The position numbers and the translations under genes are program-made. This document shows, one piece after another, positions 54,092 to 63,905 of a stretch of DNA of 64,000 nucleotides. The DNA comes from Bacteroidales bacterium UBA3696 (GTDB lineage Bacteria > Bacteroidota > Bacteroidia > Bacteroidales > Paludibacteraceae), in NCBI GenBank assembly GCA_002372135.1, contig DFIN01000034.1:6499-70498 (forward strand), in the 5' to 3' direction. How positions within the stretch are numbered: the stretch's first letter is position 1; each line of letters begins with the position of its first letter. The notes beneath the pieces are model-generated. The model was not told the origin of the DNA, did not search any database, and saw nothing but the letters and a program-made list of their open reading frames with translations.

Positions 54092-57000
54092 TTATTTTTG
54101 TATTCGAATATGCAAATGAATACCGTTTACCTCAATCTCATCTGCCTCGTCCGGTAATGCGGCTAACGACAACGATGTTGCCAACACTTGGGAGGCAATA
54201 TATTCCCCGAAATGCTGAATGACAGGTTCTAATTGTCGGTTGTCAGATAACGTAACACGGATGCGGTCGGTTACTTCCAAACCGGACAACTTGCGAAGGT
54301 TCTGAATACGGTTAATCAGTTCGCGTGCCAAACCTTCTTCCACCAACTCTTCGCTCAACGCAATATCCAGCGCAACTGTCAGTTGACCATCGTTCATAAC
54401 CAGCCAACCCGGCATATCTTCGGTGGTAATCTCTACATCTTCTGTCAGTAAGTCATACGAAGCATCTCCAACCTGCAAGGCAAGATGTTCATCTTTTTCC
54501 AGCCGCCCTATCTCTTCTTGCGTCATCTTGGCAATGGCTGCGGCTATGGCTTTCATTTGTCCTCCTACTTTCTTGCCCAATACGGGGAAACGCGGGCGTA
54601 TCTTTTTGACCAAGCGAATACTTGTGTCGTCTTTATCCGCGATTTGCAACTCCTTGATGTTCACTTCCGAGCGGATAAGACTTTCTACGTGCAGCAGTGC
54701 CTCTCGCGTGGCCTCGTCTGCAGCGGGAATGACGGCTTTTTGTAGCGGTTGACGAACGTTCTTTTCCGCACGTTTGCGAAGCGACAGAATCATGGAAGTA
54801 GCGCGTTGGGCCAATTCCATTTGACGCTCAAGGGTATGGTCTATCATGTTCTCATCGGCCTTCGGCCATGTACTCAAATGCACACTTTCGACTTTTGACC
54901 TTTGACTTCCGACTAAATCCCGATACAATCTATCCGCATAGAAGGGAGCGTTCGGAGCCATCAGTTGGGCTATTGTCTTCAAGCATGTATAGAGTGTTTG
55001 GTAGGCTGCGCATTTGTCCGCATCCATCTGACCCCCCCAAAAACGTTTGCGATTCAAACGAACGTACCAGTTGCTCAATTCGTCTTGCACAAAGTCCGAT
55101 ATAACTCGCCCTGCGCGGGTAGGTTCATATTGCTCATACCAATTAGTTACCTCTTTGACCACTGTATTAAGGCGCGACAAAATCCAACGGTCAATCTCTT
55201 GCAACCCTTCTTTCGAAATCGACTGGTTGTCAGTTGGTTGCCAACCATCTACATTGGCATACAAGGCAAAGAATGAATAGGTATTGAAGAGTGTACCGAA
55301 GAACTTGCGGCGTACTTCATCCACGCCCTCCGGATCGAACTTGAGGTTCTCCCAAGGGCTGGAGTTCGTCAGCATATACCATCGTACAGGATCAGCACCA
55401 TATTTCTCAAGTGCGCCAAAGGGGTCAACGGCATTTCCTAAACGCTTGGACATCTTGCTGCCGTTCTTGTCCAACACCAGTCCGTTGGATATGACATTGC
55501 GAAATGCCACCGTACCTTCAATCATCGTGTGGATGGCGTGCAAGGTGAAGAACCAACCGCGTGTCTGATCCACGCCTTCTGAGATAAAGTCTGCCGTGCG
55601 GGGAGCGTCTGCGTTCTCAAAGGGGTAGTGGTTCTGCGCATAAGGCATAGCACCCGAATCAAACCATACATCGATGAGGTCTAATTCGCGTTTCATAGGT
55701 TTGCCGGACGGCGAAACAAGGACGATGCTATCCACATAAGGACGGTGCAAGTCAATGACCGACGGGTCATAATTGGCTTGGCTGTAATCGCCCACAATGT
55801 GTTTTGGCCACGGATTGGCGGTCATAAAGCCTGCTTGGACGGATTTGTCAATCTCGGCAAAGAGTTCGGCAATCGAACCGATACAAACCTCCTCCAACCC
55901 GTCTTCCGTGCGCCATATAGGCAGAGGAGTACCCCAATAACGGGAACGAGATAAGTTCCAGTCATTCAAGTTCTCCAACCATTTGCCAAAGCGACCCGTA
56001 CCCGTTGATTCAGGTTGCCAGTTGATGGTTCGGTTCAGGGCAATCATCTCATCCTTTGCTTTCGTGGAGCGTATGAACCACGAGTCCAAAGGATAATAGA
56101 TAACGGGTGTATCCGTACGCCAGCAGTGAGGATAACTGTGAACGTGTTTTTCTACCCGAAATGCAGTGCCGTTTCTTTTCATCATGATGCACAGCCGCAC
56201 ATTCATATCCTCTTCTTTCTGTGCTTTTTTCTCGTCGTATTTGTCGTCGGCTGTCCAGAAATTGGCTTTGTCGTATCCGTTCTTTACGAACTGCCCCGCC
56301 CATTCGTTGTACAACGCTTGATTGACGAAACGCTCTACAAACTCTTCGCTCAATTCGTTCAGCAGCCAATACTTACCGTTCCAATCCACCATCGGGCGGT
56401 TCTCGCCGTTCTTGGTTACCATATACAAAGCGGGCACACCGGCAGCATCTGCCACCCGTTTGTCGTCCGCACCAAACGTCGGAGCAATATGCACAATGCC
56501 CGTACCGTCGTCGGTGGTCACATAGTCGCCGAGTATGAATCGGAAAGCGTTGTCGGACAGATCGGTGATTTCACGCGTATCTTTGTCGTATATGGCAGGT
56601 TTGACCCACGGAAATAGTTGCTCATAGTGCAAACCTTCCAGTGCTTTACCCTTACAATGTCCGATAATGTCGGGTGTCTCTCCTAATTCTTTGGCATAGG
56701 CAGCAAGGCGCGCTTCGGCAAGAAGATAAACGATAGGCTGCTCCGTATAAGGGTTCTTACCTCTTACTGCCACATAGTCTATCTTAGGTCCTACGCAGAG
56801 AGCCGTATTAGAGGGCAATGTCCATGGGGTGGTAGTCCATGCTAACGCATAGACAGGCATACCATCCAATTGTCCGAACAAGGATTCTATTTGGTCTGTG
56901 TCTTGAATGTGAAATTGCGCCGTGCATGTAGTGTCTTTCTCGTCGCGGTAGCAGCCGGGTTGGTTCAACTCGTGGCTTGCCAAACCTGTGCCCGCCATAG

Positions 57001-57565
57001 GCGAGTAGGGCTGAATGGTGTGTCCTTTATACAAGTAGCCTTTCTTGTACAACTCCTTGAGCAAGTACCATAGCGTTTCAATATACTTATTGTCGTAGGT
57101 GATATACGGATTGTCCAAATCTACCCAATAGCCCATTTGTTCGGTCAGTGCCGTCCACTCCTTTGTGTACTTCATCACTTCGCTGCGGCAGGCTTCGTTG
57201 TATTCGTCTACGCTTATCTTCCGACCTATATCTTCCTTTTTTATGCCGAGTTTCTTCTCTACACCCAATTCTACGGGCAGACCGTGTGTGTCCCAACCCG
57301 CCTTGCGGCGAACTTGGTACCCCTGCATAGTCTTGAAGCGGCAAAAAGTGTCTTTAATGGTGCGGGCTAATACGTGGTGAATACCGGGCATACCGTTTGC
57401 CGAAGGAGGACCCTCAAAGAATATGAAATCTCCTTTTTTCTCTGCATCCGGTTTGCCTGACAGAGATTCGGTCTGACGAAATAAATCGGTTTTATTCCAC
57501 TCGGCTAACACCTCCGCACTCACTTGCGGCAGGTTCAACTGCTTGTATTCGGTAAACTTTTTCAT
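54092..57565 (-). CDS. ileS: Isoleucyl-tRNA synthetase, class-2 type with GIHH motif
   Basis: 1157 residues, long as in eukaryote-like IleRS2 enzymes. The N-terminal signature reads GPPSANGMPGIHHVLARTIK, so the classical HIGH tetrad is Gly61-Ile-His-His64. KMSKRLGN is the KMSKS loop, and the CP1 editing domain lies between (TTTPWTLPSNTALC, YVTTDDGTGIVHIAP). The C-terminal region lacks the zinc-binding cysteines of bacterial IleRS1. It charges tRNA-Ile. IleRS2 enzymes resist mupirocin, and a GxHH motif has been linked to very high resistance. It is 27 nt downstream of porW and upstream of the mre cluster. Confidence 0.96.
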   Translation of the reverse strand: MKKFTEYKQLNLPQVSAEVLAEWNKTDLFRQTESLSGKPDAEKKGDFIFFEGPPSANGMPGIHHVLARTIKDTFCRFKTMQGYQVRRKAGWDTHGLPVELGVEKKLGIKKEDIGRKISVDEYNEACRSEVMKYTKEWTALTEQMGYWVDLDNPYITYDNKYIETLWYLLKELYKKGYLYKGHTIQPYSPMAGTGLASHELNQPGCYRDEKDTTCTAQFHIQDTDQIESLFGQLDGMPVYALAWTTTPWTLPSNTALCVGPKIDYVAVRGKNPYTEQPIVYLLAEARLAAYAKELGETPDIIGHCKGKALEGLHYEQLFPWVKPAIYDKDTREITDLSDNAFRFILGDYVTTDDGTGIVHIAPTFGADDKRVADAAGVPALYMVTKNGENRPMVDWNGKYWLLNELSEEFVERFVNQALYNEWAGQFVKNGYDKANFWTADDKYDEKKAQKEEDMNVRLCIMMKRNGTAFRVEKHVHSYPHCWRTDTPVIYYPLDSWFIRSTKAKDEMIALNRTINWQPESTGTGRFGKWLENLNDWNLSRSRYWGTPLPIWRTEDGLEEVCIGSIAELFAEIDKSVQAGFMTANPWPKHIVGDYSQANYDPSVIDLHRPYVDSIVLVSPSGKPMKRELDLIDVWFDSGAMPYAQNHYPFENADAPRTADFISEGVDQTRGWFFTLHAIHTMIEGTVAFRNVISNGLVLDKNGSKMSKRLGNAVDPFGALEKYGADPVRWYMLTNSSPWENLKFDPEGVDEVRRKFFGTLFNTYSFFALYANVDGWQPTDNQSISKEGLQEIDRWILSRLNTVVKEVTNWYEQYEPTRAGRVISDFVQDELSNWYVRLNRKRFWGGQMDADKCAAYQTLYTCLKTIAQLMAPNAPFYADRLYRDLVGSQRSKVESVHLSTWPKADENMIDHTLERQMELAQRATSMILSLRKRAEKNVRQPLQKAVIPAADEATREALLHVESLIRSEVNIKELQIADKDDTSIRLVKKIRPRFPVLGKKVGGQMKAIAAAIAKMTQEEIGRLEKDEHLALQVGDASYDLLTEDVEITTEDMPGWLVMNDGQLTVALDIALSEELVEEGLARELINRIQNLRKLSGLEVTDRIRVTLSDNRQLEPVIQHFGEYIASQVLATSLSLAALPDEADEIEVNGIHLHIRIQK

Positions 57566-57592
57566 TCCTGATGAATATGTGTCCTATATTAT

Positions 57593-60247
57593 TTACTTTG
57601 AAATTTGAGCATGTATGGATTGGAAGAACTGAACGATATGAGCATCCTCTTGCAACTTATTCAGATACCATTCCACTTCTTCCGGCTTATCAAATCCGCT
57701 GATTTGTAACGCACTGTGTTCTTTGCTGTATTCGGGCAAGGTTTGCAAATCAAAGTCCTTAATGAGGAATTGACTAAAGTTGAATACAGCCACTTCGTAG
57801 AGCAATTGGTTCAGTGTGTCTTCATTCTTGGCAATGGTAATCAAAACCCTGTTTTCGGCTTCTTCGGGTTGGAGGGCAACGGCTTCTTCCTCGGCTTGTC
57901 GGGCTTGCTCTGCTTCACGCTGGTCTTGTAGCGACCCGGGGGCAGTGTTTCCTTTCTTGGCGGTTTGTCCTTCACCCATCATGGCCAACATGCTTTTACT
58001 CATTGCACTCAGTTCGTGGTCGGGATAGCGTTCCACCAATTCTTGCAACCGCTCTACAAAAGCCGTTTGTCCTTCTGTTCGGGCTACGCTCACTGCCTGT
58101 AAGAAAAGGAAACGAGGCATTAAGTATGTCTGCGGGAAATGCTCTTGTGCATATCGCGTGTGCAATTTGACCTCAGCGTAACGGCCGGCTCGGTAGGCTT
58201 TGTAGGTCTGTTCATAGACAGAGTCTTGCTCGACCGCCATTCGACGAAGCGACTCTACATATTGCGGGTCGGAAACCAAACGCGTCTGCTCGCTCGTAGT
58301 AAAACGGCTGAGCAGGATTTGTTTGCATCGTTCGGCTTCCTCCTCATGATTCAGTTTGAGTGCTGACAGATATTGGCGGTAATATAATTCTACTACAGCT
58401 TCGTCATTCGGAAAGCGGCGTTCATAGTCCTCTAACGACTGACGGCTGAGCCCCAAATCGTCTAACCGATCCCGATAAACACCCGTCAATCCGTACAATG
58501 CGTCGGCAATTTGTTCGTTGGAAGCGGCTATGTCGGCTTCAGTACGAGGTATTTGCTGGATGTAATATTCCGGTTGATATACATCCGTTACAGGGGCAGA
58601 TGAGGGGGTATCGTTGGAAGACGGATCCTCTTCATTCGCTTCGGCAGATGCTGTTTCTGTGGGCTCTTGGGTTGCAGCGATGGCTTTGCTACGTCTGCGC
58701 CAGTTGTCTTCCAGGGTGCGACCACCCCATTGCTTTGGGAACAACTGTTTGCCCTTGCGCAGTAATTCCGTATTGTAAAAGTACCACGAATTGTCTTGGT
58801 TGCCGCCAATCAATCGCTCTGTATTCACCGAAGACGAACCGCTGTTCAATTCCTGCTCACGCGTCTGCTCAGCCTGACGAATACTATCCGCCTCCTCTTT
58901 GGCGCGCAAGTCGGCTATAATCTGATTGGCTACAGCCATCTGTTCCTCTTCACTGAGTGTACTGAGGTATTGCAGTGAGTCTTGCAGTTGGATGGTTTGT
59001 GTATATTGCACCAATTCGGACAATATCGGTTGGCGTTTGCTCACGCGCTCATACGCATCGTGATTGTGATCCAGCAGTTGGACAGCTTCTTCATAACACG
59101 GAGCGGCTTGTTCGTATGCCAGCCGGTCGTAATATAAATCACCGGCTGTTACTAATATGCGGGCTTTGTCCGAACCGCTCTTTGTGCTTGCGGCTATTCC
59201 CTTTTCGTAGCATTGTAGGGCTGCCGTTGTATCTCCGTTTGCAAGGTACAGATTACCCATTACTCCATAGAGCAAGTCCAATACGTCTTTATTCTTCTCC
59301 TGTTTGACCATTTGGCGCAAACGGCGCATAGTACGTAGCGTATCGCCATGCAACTCGTAGTATCGGATACGAGCCTGAAAATCCATCGTATGAGGAGATT
59401 GCATGCCTAATACGCGCTTGTAAGCGGCTTTGGCGGCTGTTCGCTGACCCGTCAATTCATATAGTTGACCTAACACAAACTCAAAACGTGGTTTATATAC
59501 CGATCGCTTCTCGCCGCGTCGGGCTATCTTAACAAAAGGAATAGCCTCTTGATAATGTTTGCCTTTCAACAGTATATCAGCATTTACCGCCGAATAGAAC
59601 GGTTGATGCTCACGCTTCAGATTGTCCACCTGTACACGCTTTAGCGCATCTTCTGCTTCGTAAATCCAGCCCATCTCACCATAAGCGCGCGCAACCCATA
59701 GTTGGCATTGTGCCACTATGTCCGGATCATTTTCATACAACCGGCTTACATAATTAAACGTACCGATTGACCCTAAAAAATCACCTTTGTGAAACTCTGC
59801 CTCCGCCAAAAGCAGCCATGCGCGATACATCTGGCTGTTAAACTCCTTGCTACGCATCCAACGGCGGTATTGAGGGTCATTCTGACGGCGGGTGTCCAAT
59901 GCGGGTTTAGCGTGAATAGAGTGAAGCTTAATACATTTACGGCATTTCTCAATGCATTTGTCCATCTCGCTGATTGCGGCCTGCCGGGACGATTCGTTGC
60001 TGATAGGGTAGAGAGGAATGACACCTGAATAATCGTCTTCGTTCGCTTTGTTAATAGCCTGCAAACCTTCGTGGTAAGCGATGTTCCCGTTGAAGTACAC
60101 ATTATGGATAACCTTCATACCGTGGTAAGCACGGGTGGCTCCCGTGTTTTTGGTGGTGGAGCAACTTGTCGCTGTGCATAGTAGCATCAATCCGACCAAG
60201 CACTGCCATACGGAATGACGATATGTCCTATATCTATTTTCTTTCAT
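57593..60247 (-). CDS. porW: PorW/SprE-type T9SS lipoprotein with TPR repeats
   Basis: 884 residues. The signal peptide ends in lipobox ATSC (Cys29). STTKNTGATRAYHGMKVIHN then VYFNGNIAYHEGLQAI is the N-terminal signature of the PorW/SprE family. TPR-like helical repeats fill about 130-460 (AYGEMGWIYEAEDAL, LGQLYELTGQRTAAKAAYKRV). A low-complexity acidic linker (about 525-560) and a second helical region follow. In Porphyromonas and Flavobacterium this lipoprotein is needed for type IX secretion and gliding. It implies a T9SS in this organism and a possible route for the giant surface proteins. Overlaps tsaB by 4 nt. Confidence 0.85.
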   Translation of the reverse strand: MKENRYRTYRHSVWQCLVGLMLLCTATSCSTTKNTGATRAYHGMKVIHNVYFNGNIAYHEGLQAINKANEDDYSGVIPLYPISNESSRQAAISEMDKCIEKCRKCIKLHSIHAKPALDTRRQNDPQYRRWMRSKEFNSQMYRAWLLLAEAEFHKGDFLGSIGTFNYVSRLYENDPDIVAQCQLWVARAYGEMGWIYEAEDALKRVQVDNLKREHQPFYSAVNADILLKGKHYQEAIPFVKIARRGEKRSVYKPRFEFVLGQLYELTGQRTAAKAAYKRVLGMQSPHTMDFQARIRYYELHGDTLRTMRRLRQMVKQEKNKDVLDLLYGVMGNLYLANGDTTAALQCYEKGIAASTKSGSDKARILVTAGDLYYDRLAYEQAAPCYEEAVQLLDHNHDAYERVSKRQPILSELVQYTQTIQLQDSLQYLSTLSEEEQMAVANQIIADLRAKEEADSIRQAEQTREQELNSGSSSVNTERLIGGNQDNSWYFYNTELLRKGKQLFPKQWGGRTLEDNWRRRSKAIAATQEPTETASAEANEEDPSSNDTPSSAPVTDVYQPEYYIQQIPRTEADIAASNEQIADALYGLTGVYRDRLDDLGLSRQSLEDYERRFPNDEAVVELYYRQYLSALKLNHEEEAERCKQILLSRFTTSEQTRLVSDPQYVESLRRMAVEQDSVYEQTYKAYRAGRYAEVKLHTRYAQEHFPQTYLMPRFLFLQAVSVARTEGQTAFVERLQELVERYPDHELSAMSKSMLAMMGEGQTAKKGNTAPGSLQDQREAEQARQAEEEAVALQPEEAENRVLITIAKNEDTLNQLLYEVAVFNFSQFLIKDFDLQTLPEYSKEHSALQISGFDKPEEVEWYLNKLQEDAHIVQFFQSIHAQISK

Positions 60248-60948
60248 TGTAGTCCTTTAATATGTGAGGGTGCCGCTACAAATTCTTTTAGGTAGAACGG
60301 CTCAAAGTATGCCACATCTTCTGTCTGACCATTGGCTAAACGGAGAGCCGCCAACCCTCCCATTACTCGGGCATCTGCTTCGATGTTTTCTACATAATTG
60401 ACCGAACCTTGACCGGCACGAACACGTTGCATCACTTCGCGCAATTTTTCGGCTCCGTTTCCAAAATAATATACATCCTTATCCGGCAACCAGTAGGCAT
60501 TATCCACTACGCGCGACTCAATGTCTCCGATGAGTTGTAAACGACTATCGTACAGTGCGGTATATACTTCCATACGCCGTGCGTCCAACATCGGACACAG
60601 CAACGCGTCCTCCGGAATACGCATCCGCTGCAGGCAGACTGCACTCAAAACCTCTAATGTAGGCACACTGACGAGCGGAACACCCCAGCCATAAGCCAAT
60701 CCTTTGGCTGTACTCACACCAATGCGCAATCCCGTGTAACTACCGGGACCCGAACTGACGGCTACGGCATCCACATCTCTTTTCCCCATTCCCTTCGAGC
60801 GTAGAAGTTCGTCTATATAGACTGCCAACAACCGAGCATGATTCGCCTCGCCTTGTGAAACGCGATAATCCAGCACCTCATCACCGCGGCATAAGGCTGC
60901 CGAACATACCGATGTGCTTGTCTCTATTGTCAGAATAGTGGGTTTCAT
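60244..60948 (-). CDS. tsaB: tRNA threonylcarbamoyladenosine biosynthesis protein TsaB
   Basis: 234 residues from the ATG at 60948; the 16-residue extension from 60996 would overlap the promoter. ILTIETSTSVCSAALC and VSSGPGSYTGLRIGVSTAKGLAYGWG are the TsaB signatures. TsaB is an inactive ASKHA paralogue that scaffolds TsaD and TsaE in making t6A at position 37 of ANN-reading tRNAs. ATGA overlap with porW. Confidence 0.95.
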   Translation of the reverse strand: MKPTILTIETSTSVCSAALCRGDEVLDYRVSQGEANHARLLAVYIDELLRSKGMGKRDVDAVAVSSGPGSYTGLRIGVSTAKGLAYGWGVPLVSVPTLEVLSAVCLQRMRIPEDALLCPMLDARRMEVYTALYDSRLQLIGDIESRVVDNAYWLPDKDVYYFGNGAEKLREVMQRVRAGQGSVNYVENIEADARVMGGLAALRLANGQTEDVAYFEPFYLKEFVAAPSHIKGLQ

Positions 60949-60965
60949 ACCTGCAAAATTGGGCG

Positions 60966-60997
60966 CAAAAGTAACCAAAAACTTGCACCCTTGCAAA
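60966..60997 (-). promoter_or_regulatory. Promoter of tsaB-porW-ileS
   Basis: Minus-strand TACTTTTG (complement of 60966-60973) and TTTG (complement of 60994-60997), 20 nt apart, a perfect consensus. It interlocks with the divergent sirtuin promoter. Confidence 0.78.
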
Positions 60998-61013
60998 TAA
61001 CATACTATTTTTG
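60983..61013 (+). promoter_or_regulatory. Promoter of the sirtuin-queA-tatD operon
   Basis: TTG at 60983-60985 and TATTTTTG at 61006-61013, spacing 20 nt. Its -33 element lies between the -7 and -33 elements of the tsaB promoter, so both cannot be occupied at the same time. Confidence 0.65.
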
Positions 61014-61065
61014 CCGAATAATTTCAAAACAGCAAAACAAAAATCCGTTTATTCCTTTATAATCT

Positions 61066-61767
61066 ATGAAGAAAATAGTGGTATTTACCGGCGCGGGAGT
61101 GAGCGCTGAGAGCGGTCTGGGAACATTCCGTGATAGCGATGGCCTGTGGGAAAAATACAGAGTCGAAGATATTTGTACCCACGAAGCATGGGAGCGCAAT
61201 CCCCAACTCTGTGTGGATTTTTACAACGCTCGTCGTCGTGATGCGCTGGCGGCTCAACCCAATGCCGCCCATGTCGCTTTAGCAAGGTTGCAACAAACCA
61301 TCCCCTCTACGCAAATCATAACGCAAAATATAGACGATTTGCACGAACGTGCCGGGGCGAAAAAAGTACTGCATTTGCATGGTGAAATAACCAAATTGCG
61401 TTCCAATATCAACGAAACGGCTACGGTGCCTTTGCAAGGTTGGGAACAGCACTACGGCGATCGGCATCCCGACGGTTCATTGCTCCGCCCCTATATCGTT
61501 TTTTTCGGGGAGGGAGTACCCTATTTTCCCGAAGCCTGCGAACAAGCATCTGAAGCCGAACTGATGATCGTGGTGGGAACCAGCCTCAATGTCTATCCGG
61601 CAGCCTCACTATTACAGTATGTGCCCAAGCAGACTCCCATCTATTTCGTAGATCCGGGGCAACCCCTTTTCGGCACCTATGCTTCCCGAATACAGCATAT
61701 TCAAAAGAAGGCTACAGAAGGAGTGCCTGCATTAGTTGAGCAAATCATAAAACAATACGCAGAATGA
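61066..61767 (+). CDS. cobB: NAD-dependent protein deacylase (sirtuin) lacking zinc cysteines
   Basis: 233 residues. GAGVSAESGLGTFR, ITQNIDDLHERAG and LHGEI form the NAD and catalytic His site, and VVGTSLNVYPAASLL completes the Rossmann part. FYNARRR supplies the Tyr and Arg of class III sirtuins, which favour succinyl/malonyl-lysine. The region between LHGEI and RPYIVFFGE has no CxxC pairs, so the structural zinc module seems lost. Its stop overlaps queA (ATGA). Confidence 0.92.
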   Translation: MKKIVVFTGAGVSAESGLGTFRDSDGLWEKYRVEDICTHEAWERNPQLCVDFYNARRRDALAAQPNAAHVALARLQQTIPSTQIITQNIDDLHERAGAKKVLHLHGEITKLRSNINETATVPLQGWEQHYGDRHPDGSLLRPYIVFFGEGVPYFPEACEQASEAELMIVVGTSLNVYPAASLLQYVPKQTPIYFVDPGQPLFGTYASRIQHIQKKATEGVPALVEQIIKQYAE

Positions 61768-63050
61768 CACCGATACTTATCAACGAATACGATTATCCGC
61801 TGCCCGAAGACCGAATCGCCAAATACCCTCTCCGCGAACGTGATAAAAGCAAACTTCTTGTCTATCAAAATCAAAATATCGCTGAAAGCCGTTTTGAACA
61901 TTTAGATGCTTATCTCCCCCCTCACTCACTATTAGTGCGCAATAATACACGCGTTATTCAAGCCCGTATGGTTTTTCATAAGCAGTCCGGTGCGCGGATT
62001 GAGATATTCTGTCTCGAACCTATTCAACCCCGCGACTACCAACTCGCGCTCAGTCAGACGGACGAATGTGTATGGAAATGTATGGTGGGAAACCTGAAAA
62101 AATGGAAATCAGGTCTTTTGCAATGCCCTATTCCTAACCGGCAAGAATCCAATGCGGATTATGTTCTATCGGCAGAGCGCATTTCAACGACAGGGAATAC
62201 GCACCTCATCCGATTTTCGTGGAACAAACCCGATACGTCCTTTGCCGAAATACTGGAGCAATTAGGCGAATTGCCCATCCCTCCCTATCTCAATCGTCCT
62301 ACCGAGGAGAGCGATAAGACAACCTATCAGACGGTGTATGCCCGTATCAAAGGGTCGGTGGCCGCTCCTACTGCCGGACTTCATTTCACCCAATCGCTGC
62401 TGAATCGATTGCAGCAAAACGGCACACAAATAGCGGAACTGACCCTTCACGTCGGTGCCGGCACATTTCAGCCCGTGAAAGTGGAAGATGCCAATCAGCA
62501 CATTATGCACACGGAAATTATTGCCGTCCCCATCTCCACCATCCGACAAGTGAGAAACAATATCGGACATATTGTGGCGGTCGGTACAACTTCCATGCGA
62601 ACGCTTGAATCTATCTATTGGTTGGGGAAACGGATTATTGAGCACAATGGGCATAGGGACGAATCGTCTTTTCGGTATGATGAAGTGGAAATGCGCGTAG
62701 AGCAGACCGAACCCTACCTAAACGAGGATGTAATCTCCAATACAATATCTAATAAGCACGACCCTACTTCCGAGGATGCTTTGGATGCGCTCATCTTGTA
62801 TTTGGAACACACTCATCAAGACACCCTTCATGCCGAAACGCAAATCATGATTCGCCCGGGGTATCAGTTCCGCATCGTCAATCAGTTGATTACCAATTTT
62901 CACCAACCTAAATCAACTCTATTGCTGCTCGTCAGTGCGTTTGTGGGTGGTCATTGGAAGTCTATCTATGATTATGCGCTCGGTCACGACTTCCGCTTCC
63001 TCAGTTACGGAGATAGTTCTCTTTTATTTCGTAATGATGAAAACTCTTAA
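61764..63050 (+). CDS. queA: S-adenosylmethionine:tRNA ribosyltransferase-isomerase
   Basis: 428 residues, longer than the about 350 of E. coli QueA, mostly by an insertion in the C-terminal half, as in many Bacteroidetes. YDYPLPEDRIAKYPLRERDKSKLLVY, TAGLHFT, TLHVGAGTFQPVK and NQLITNFHQPKSTLLLLVSAF are diagnostic. It transfers ribose from SAM to preQ1-tRNA to make epoxyqueuosine. Coupled to the sirtuin gene by ATGA and followed by a heptamer linker. Confidence 0.95.
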   Translation: MTPILINEYDYPLPEDRIAKYPLRERDKSKLLVYQNQNIAESRFEHLDAYLPPHSLLVRNNTRVIQARMVFHKQSGARIEIFCLEPIQPRDYQLALSQTDECVWKCMVGNLKKWKSGLLQCPIPNRQESNADYVLSAERISTTGNTHLIRFSWNKPDTSFAEILEQLGELPIPPYLNRPTEESDKTTYQTVYARIKGSVAAPTAGLHFTQSLLNRLQQNGTQIAELTLHVGAGTFQPVKVEDANQHIMHTEIIAVPISTIRQVRNNIGHIVAVGTTSMRTLESIYWLGKRIIEHNGHRDESSFRYDEVEMRVEQTEPYLNEDVISNTISNKHDPTSEDALDALILYLEHTHQDTLHAETQIMIRPGYQFRIVNQLITNFHQPKSTLLLLVSAFVGGHWKSIYDYALGHDFRFLSYGDSSLLFRNDENS

Positions 63051-63094
63051 CTCCTAACTATCAACTATCCAACTTCTTTCAACTTTCAACTATG
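63042..63094 (+). repeat. AACTNNN heptamer linker between queA and tatD
   Basis: Four contiguous 7-bp units (AACTCTT, AACTCCT, AACTATC, AACTATC; 63042-63069), an imperfect stretch, then AACTTTC and AACTATG. The first unit includes the last queA codons, and the last one contains the tatD ATG. Confidence 0.75.
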
Positions 63095-63889
63095 ATTGAT
63101 ACCCATTGCCATTTGGACGACCCGCTTTACGAAGCCGATTGGGACGATATGATTGCTGCGCAAATAGCAGCCGGAGTGGAACGAATACTGGTGCCCGGTG
63201 TGGATGCTACCAATATAGATGATGTTCAACGTGTATGCCAACGCTCTGACGGCTACCTGCTGCCTGCCATAGGACTGCACCCCGAAAATGTGAGAGAGGA
63301 TTGGCAAGAACAACTCGAAGTAATTCGTCAACATCTCTTTTCGGAGTCTTCTGACAATCATATACCCTATATAGCGGTAGGCGAAATAGGGCTGGACTAC
63401 CATTTTGATACCACTTTCAAGAGTGAGCAGCAACAGGCTTTCTTGACCCAATTGCAATGGGCTACTGACAAGAATCTGCCCGTTATGATCCACAGTCGGG
63501 ATGCTACCGAAGATTGTTTGCGTATATTGCGGCAGACCAATCTTGATAATGCCCGCCAAGGCAAGCAACCGATTCGGGGCGTGATGCATTGTTTTAGCGG
63601 AAGCCGCGAAGTAGCACAGCAAATCGTTCAAATGGGGCTGTATCTCGGTATAGGAGGAGTCATCACGTTCAAGAACTGCCAACTCAAATTCCACCTGCAA
63701 GGTATCCCCTTGGAGCGTCTTGTCTTGGAAACAGATGCTCCCTATATGACCCCTGTTCCTTTTCGTGGAAAACGGAACGAAAGCCGATTTATTAGGTATG
63801 TAATTGCTACACTTAGCGAGGTTTATCAAGTCAGCGAATCGGAAATAGAAAGCGTTACTACGCAAAATGCAAAACAACTTTTTTTATGA
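63092..63889 (+). CDS. tatD: TatD-family metal-dependent DNase
   Basis: 265 residues. The metal site starts with DTHCHLDD and continues with the glutamate in VGEIGLDYHFD, HSRDATEDCL, MHCFSGS, and ETDAPYMTPVPFRGKRNE. TatD enzymes are magnesium-dependent 3'-5' exonucleases with roles in DNA repair or nucleic acid turnover. The start codon is the end of the heptamer linker. Confidence 0.95.
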   Translation: MIDTHCHLDDPLYEADWDDMIAAQIAAGVERILVPGVDATNIDDVQRVCQRSDGYLLPAIGLHPENVREDWQEQLEVIRQHLFSESSDNHIPYIAVGEIGLDYHFDTTFKSEQQQAFLTQLQWATDKNLPVMIHSRDATEDCLRILRQTNLDNARQGKQPIRGVMHCFSGSREVAQQIVQMGLYLGIGGVITFKNCQLKFHLQGIPLERLVLETDAPYMTPVPFRGKRNESRFIRYVIATLSEVYQVSESEIESVTTQNAKQLFL

Positions 63890-63905
63890 AAAATGCAATC
63901 TACAT

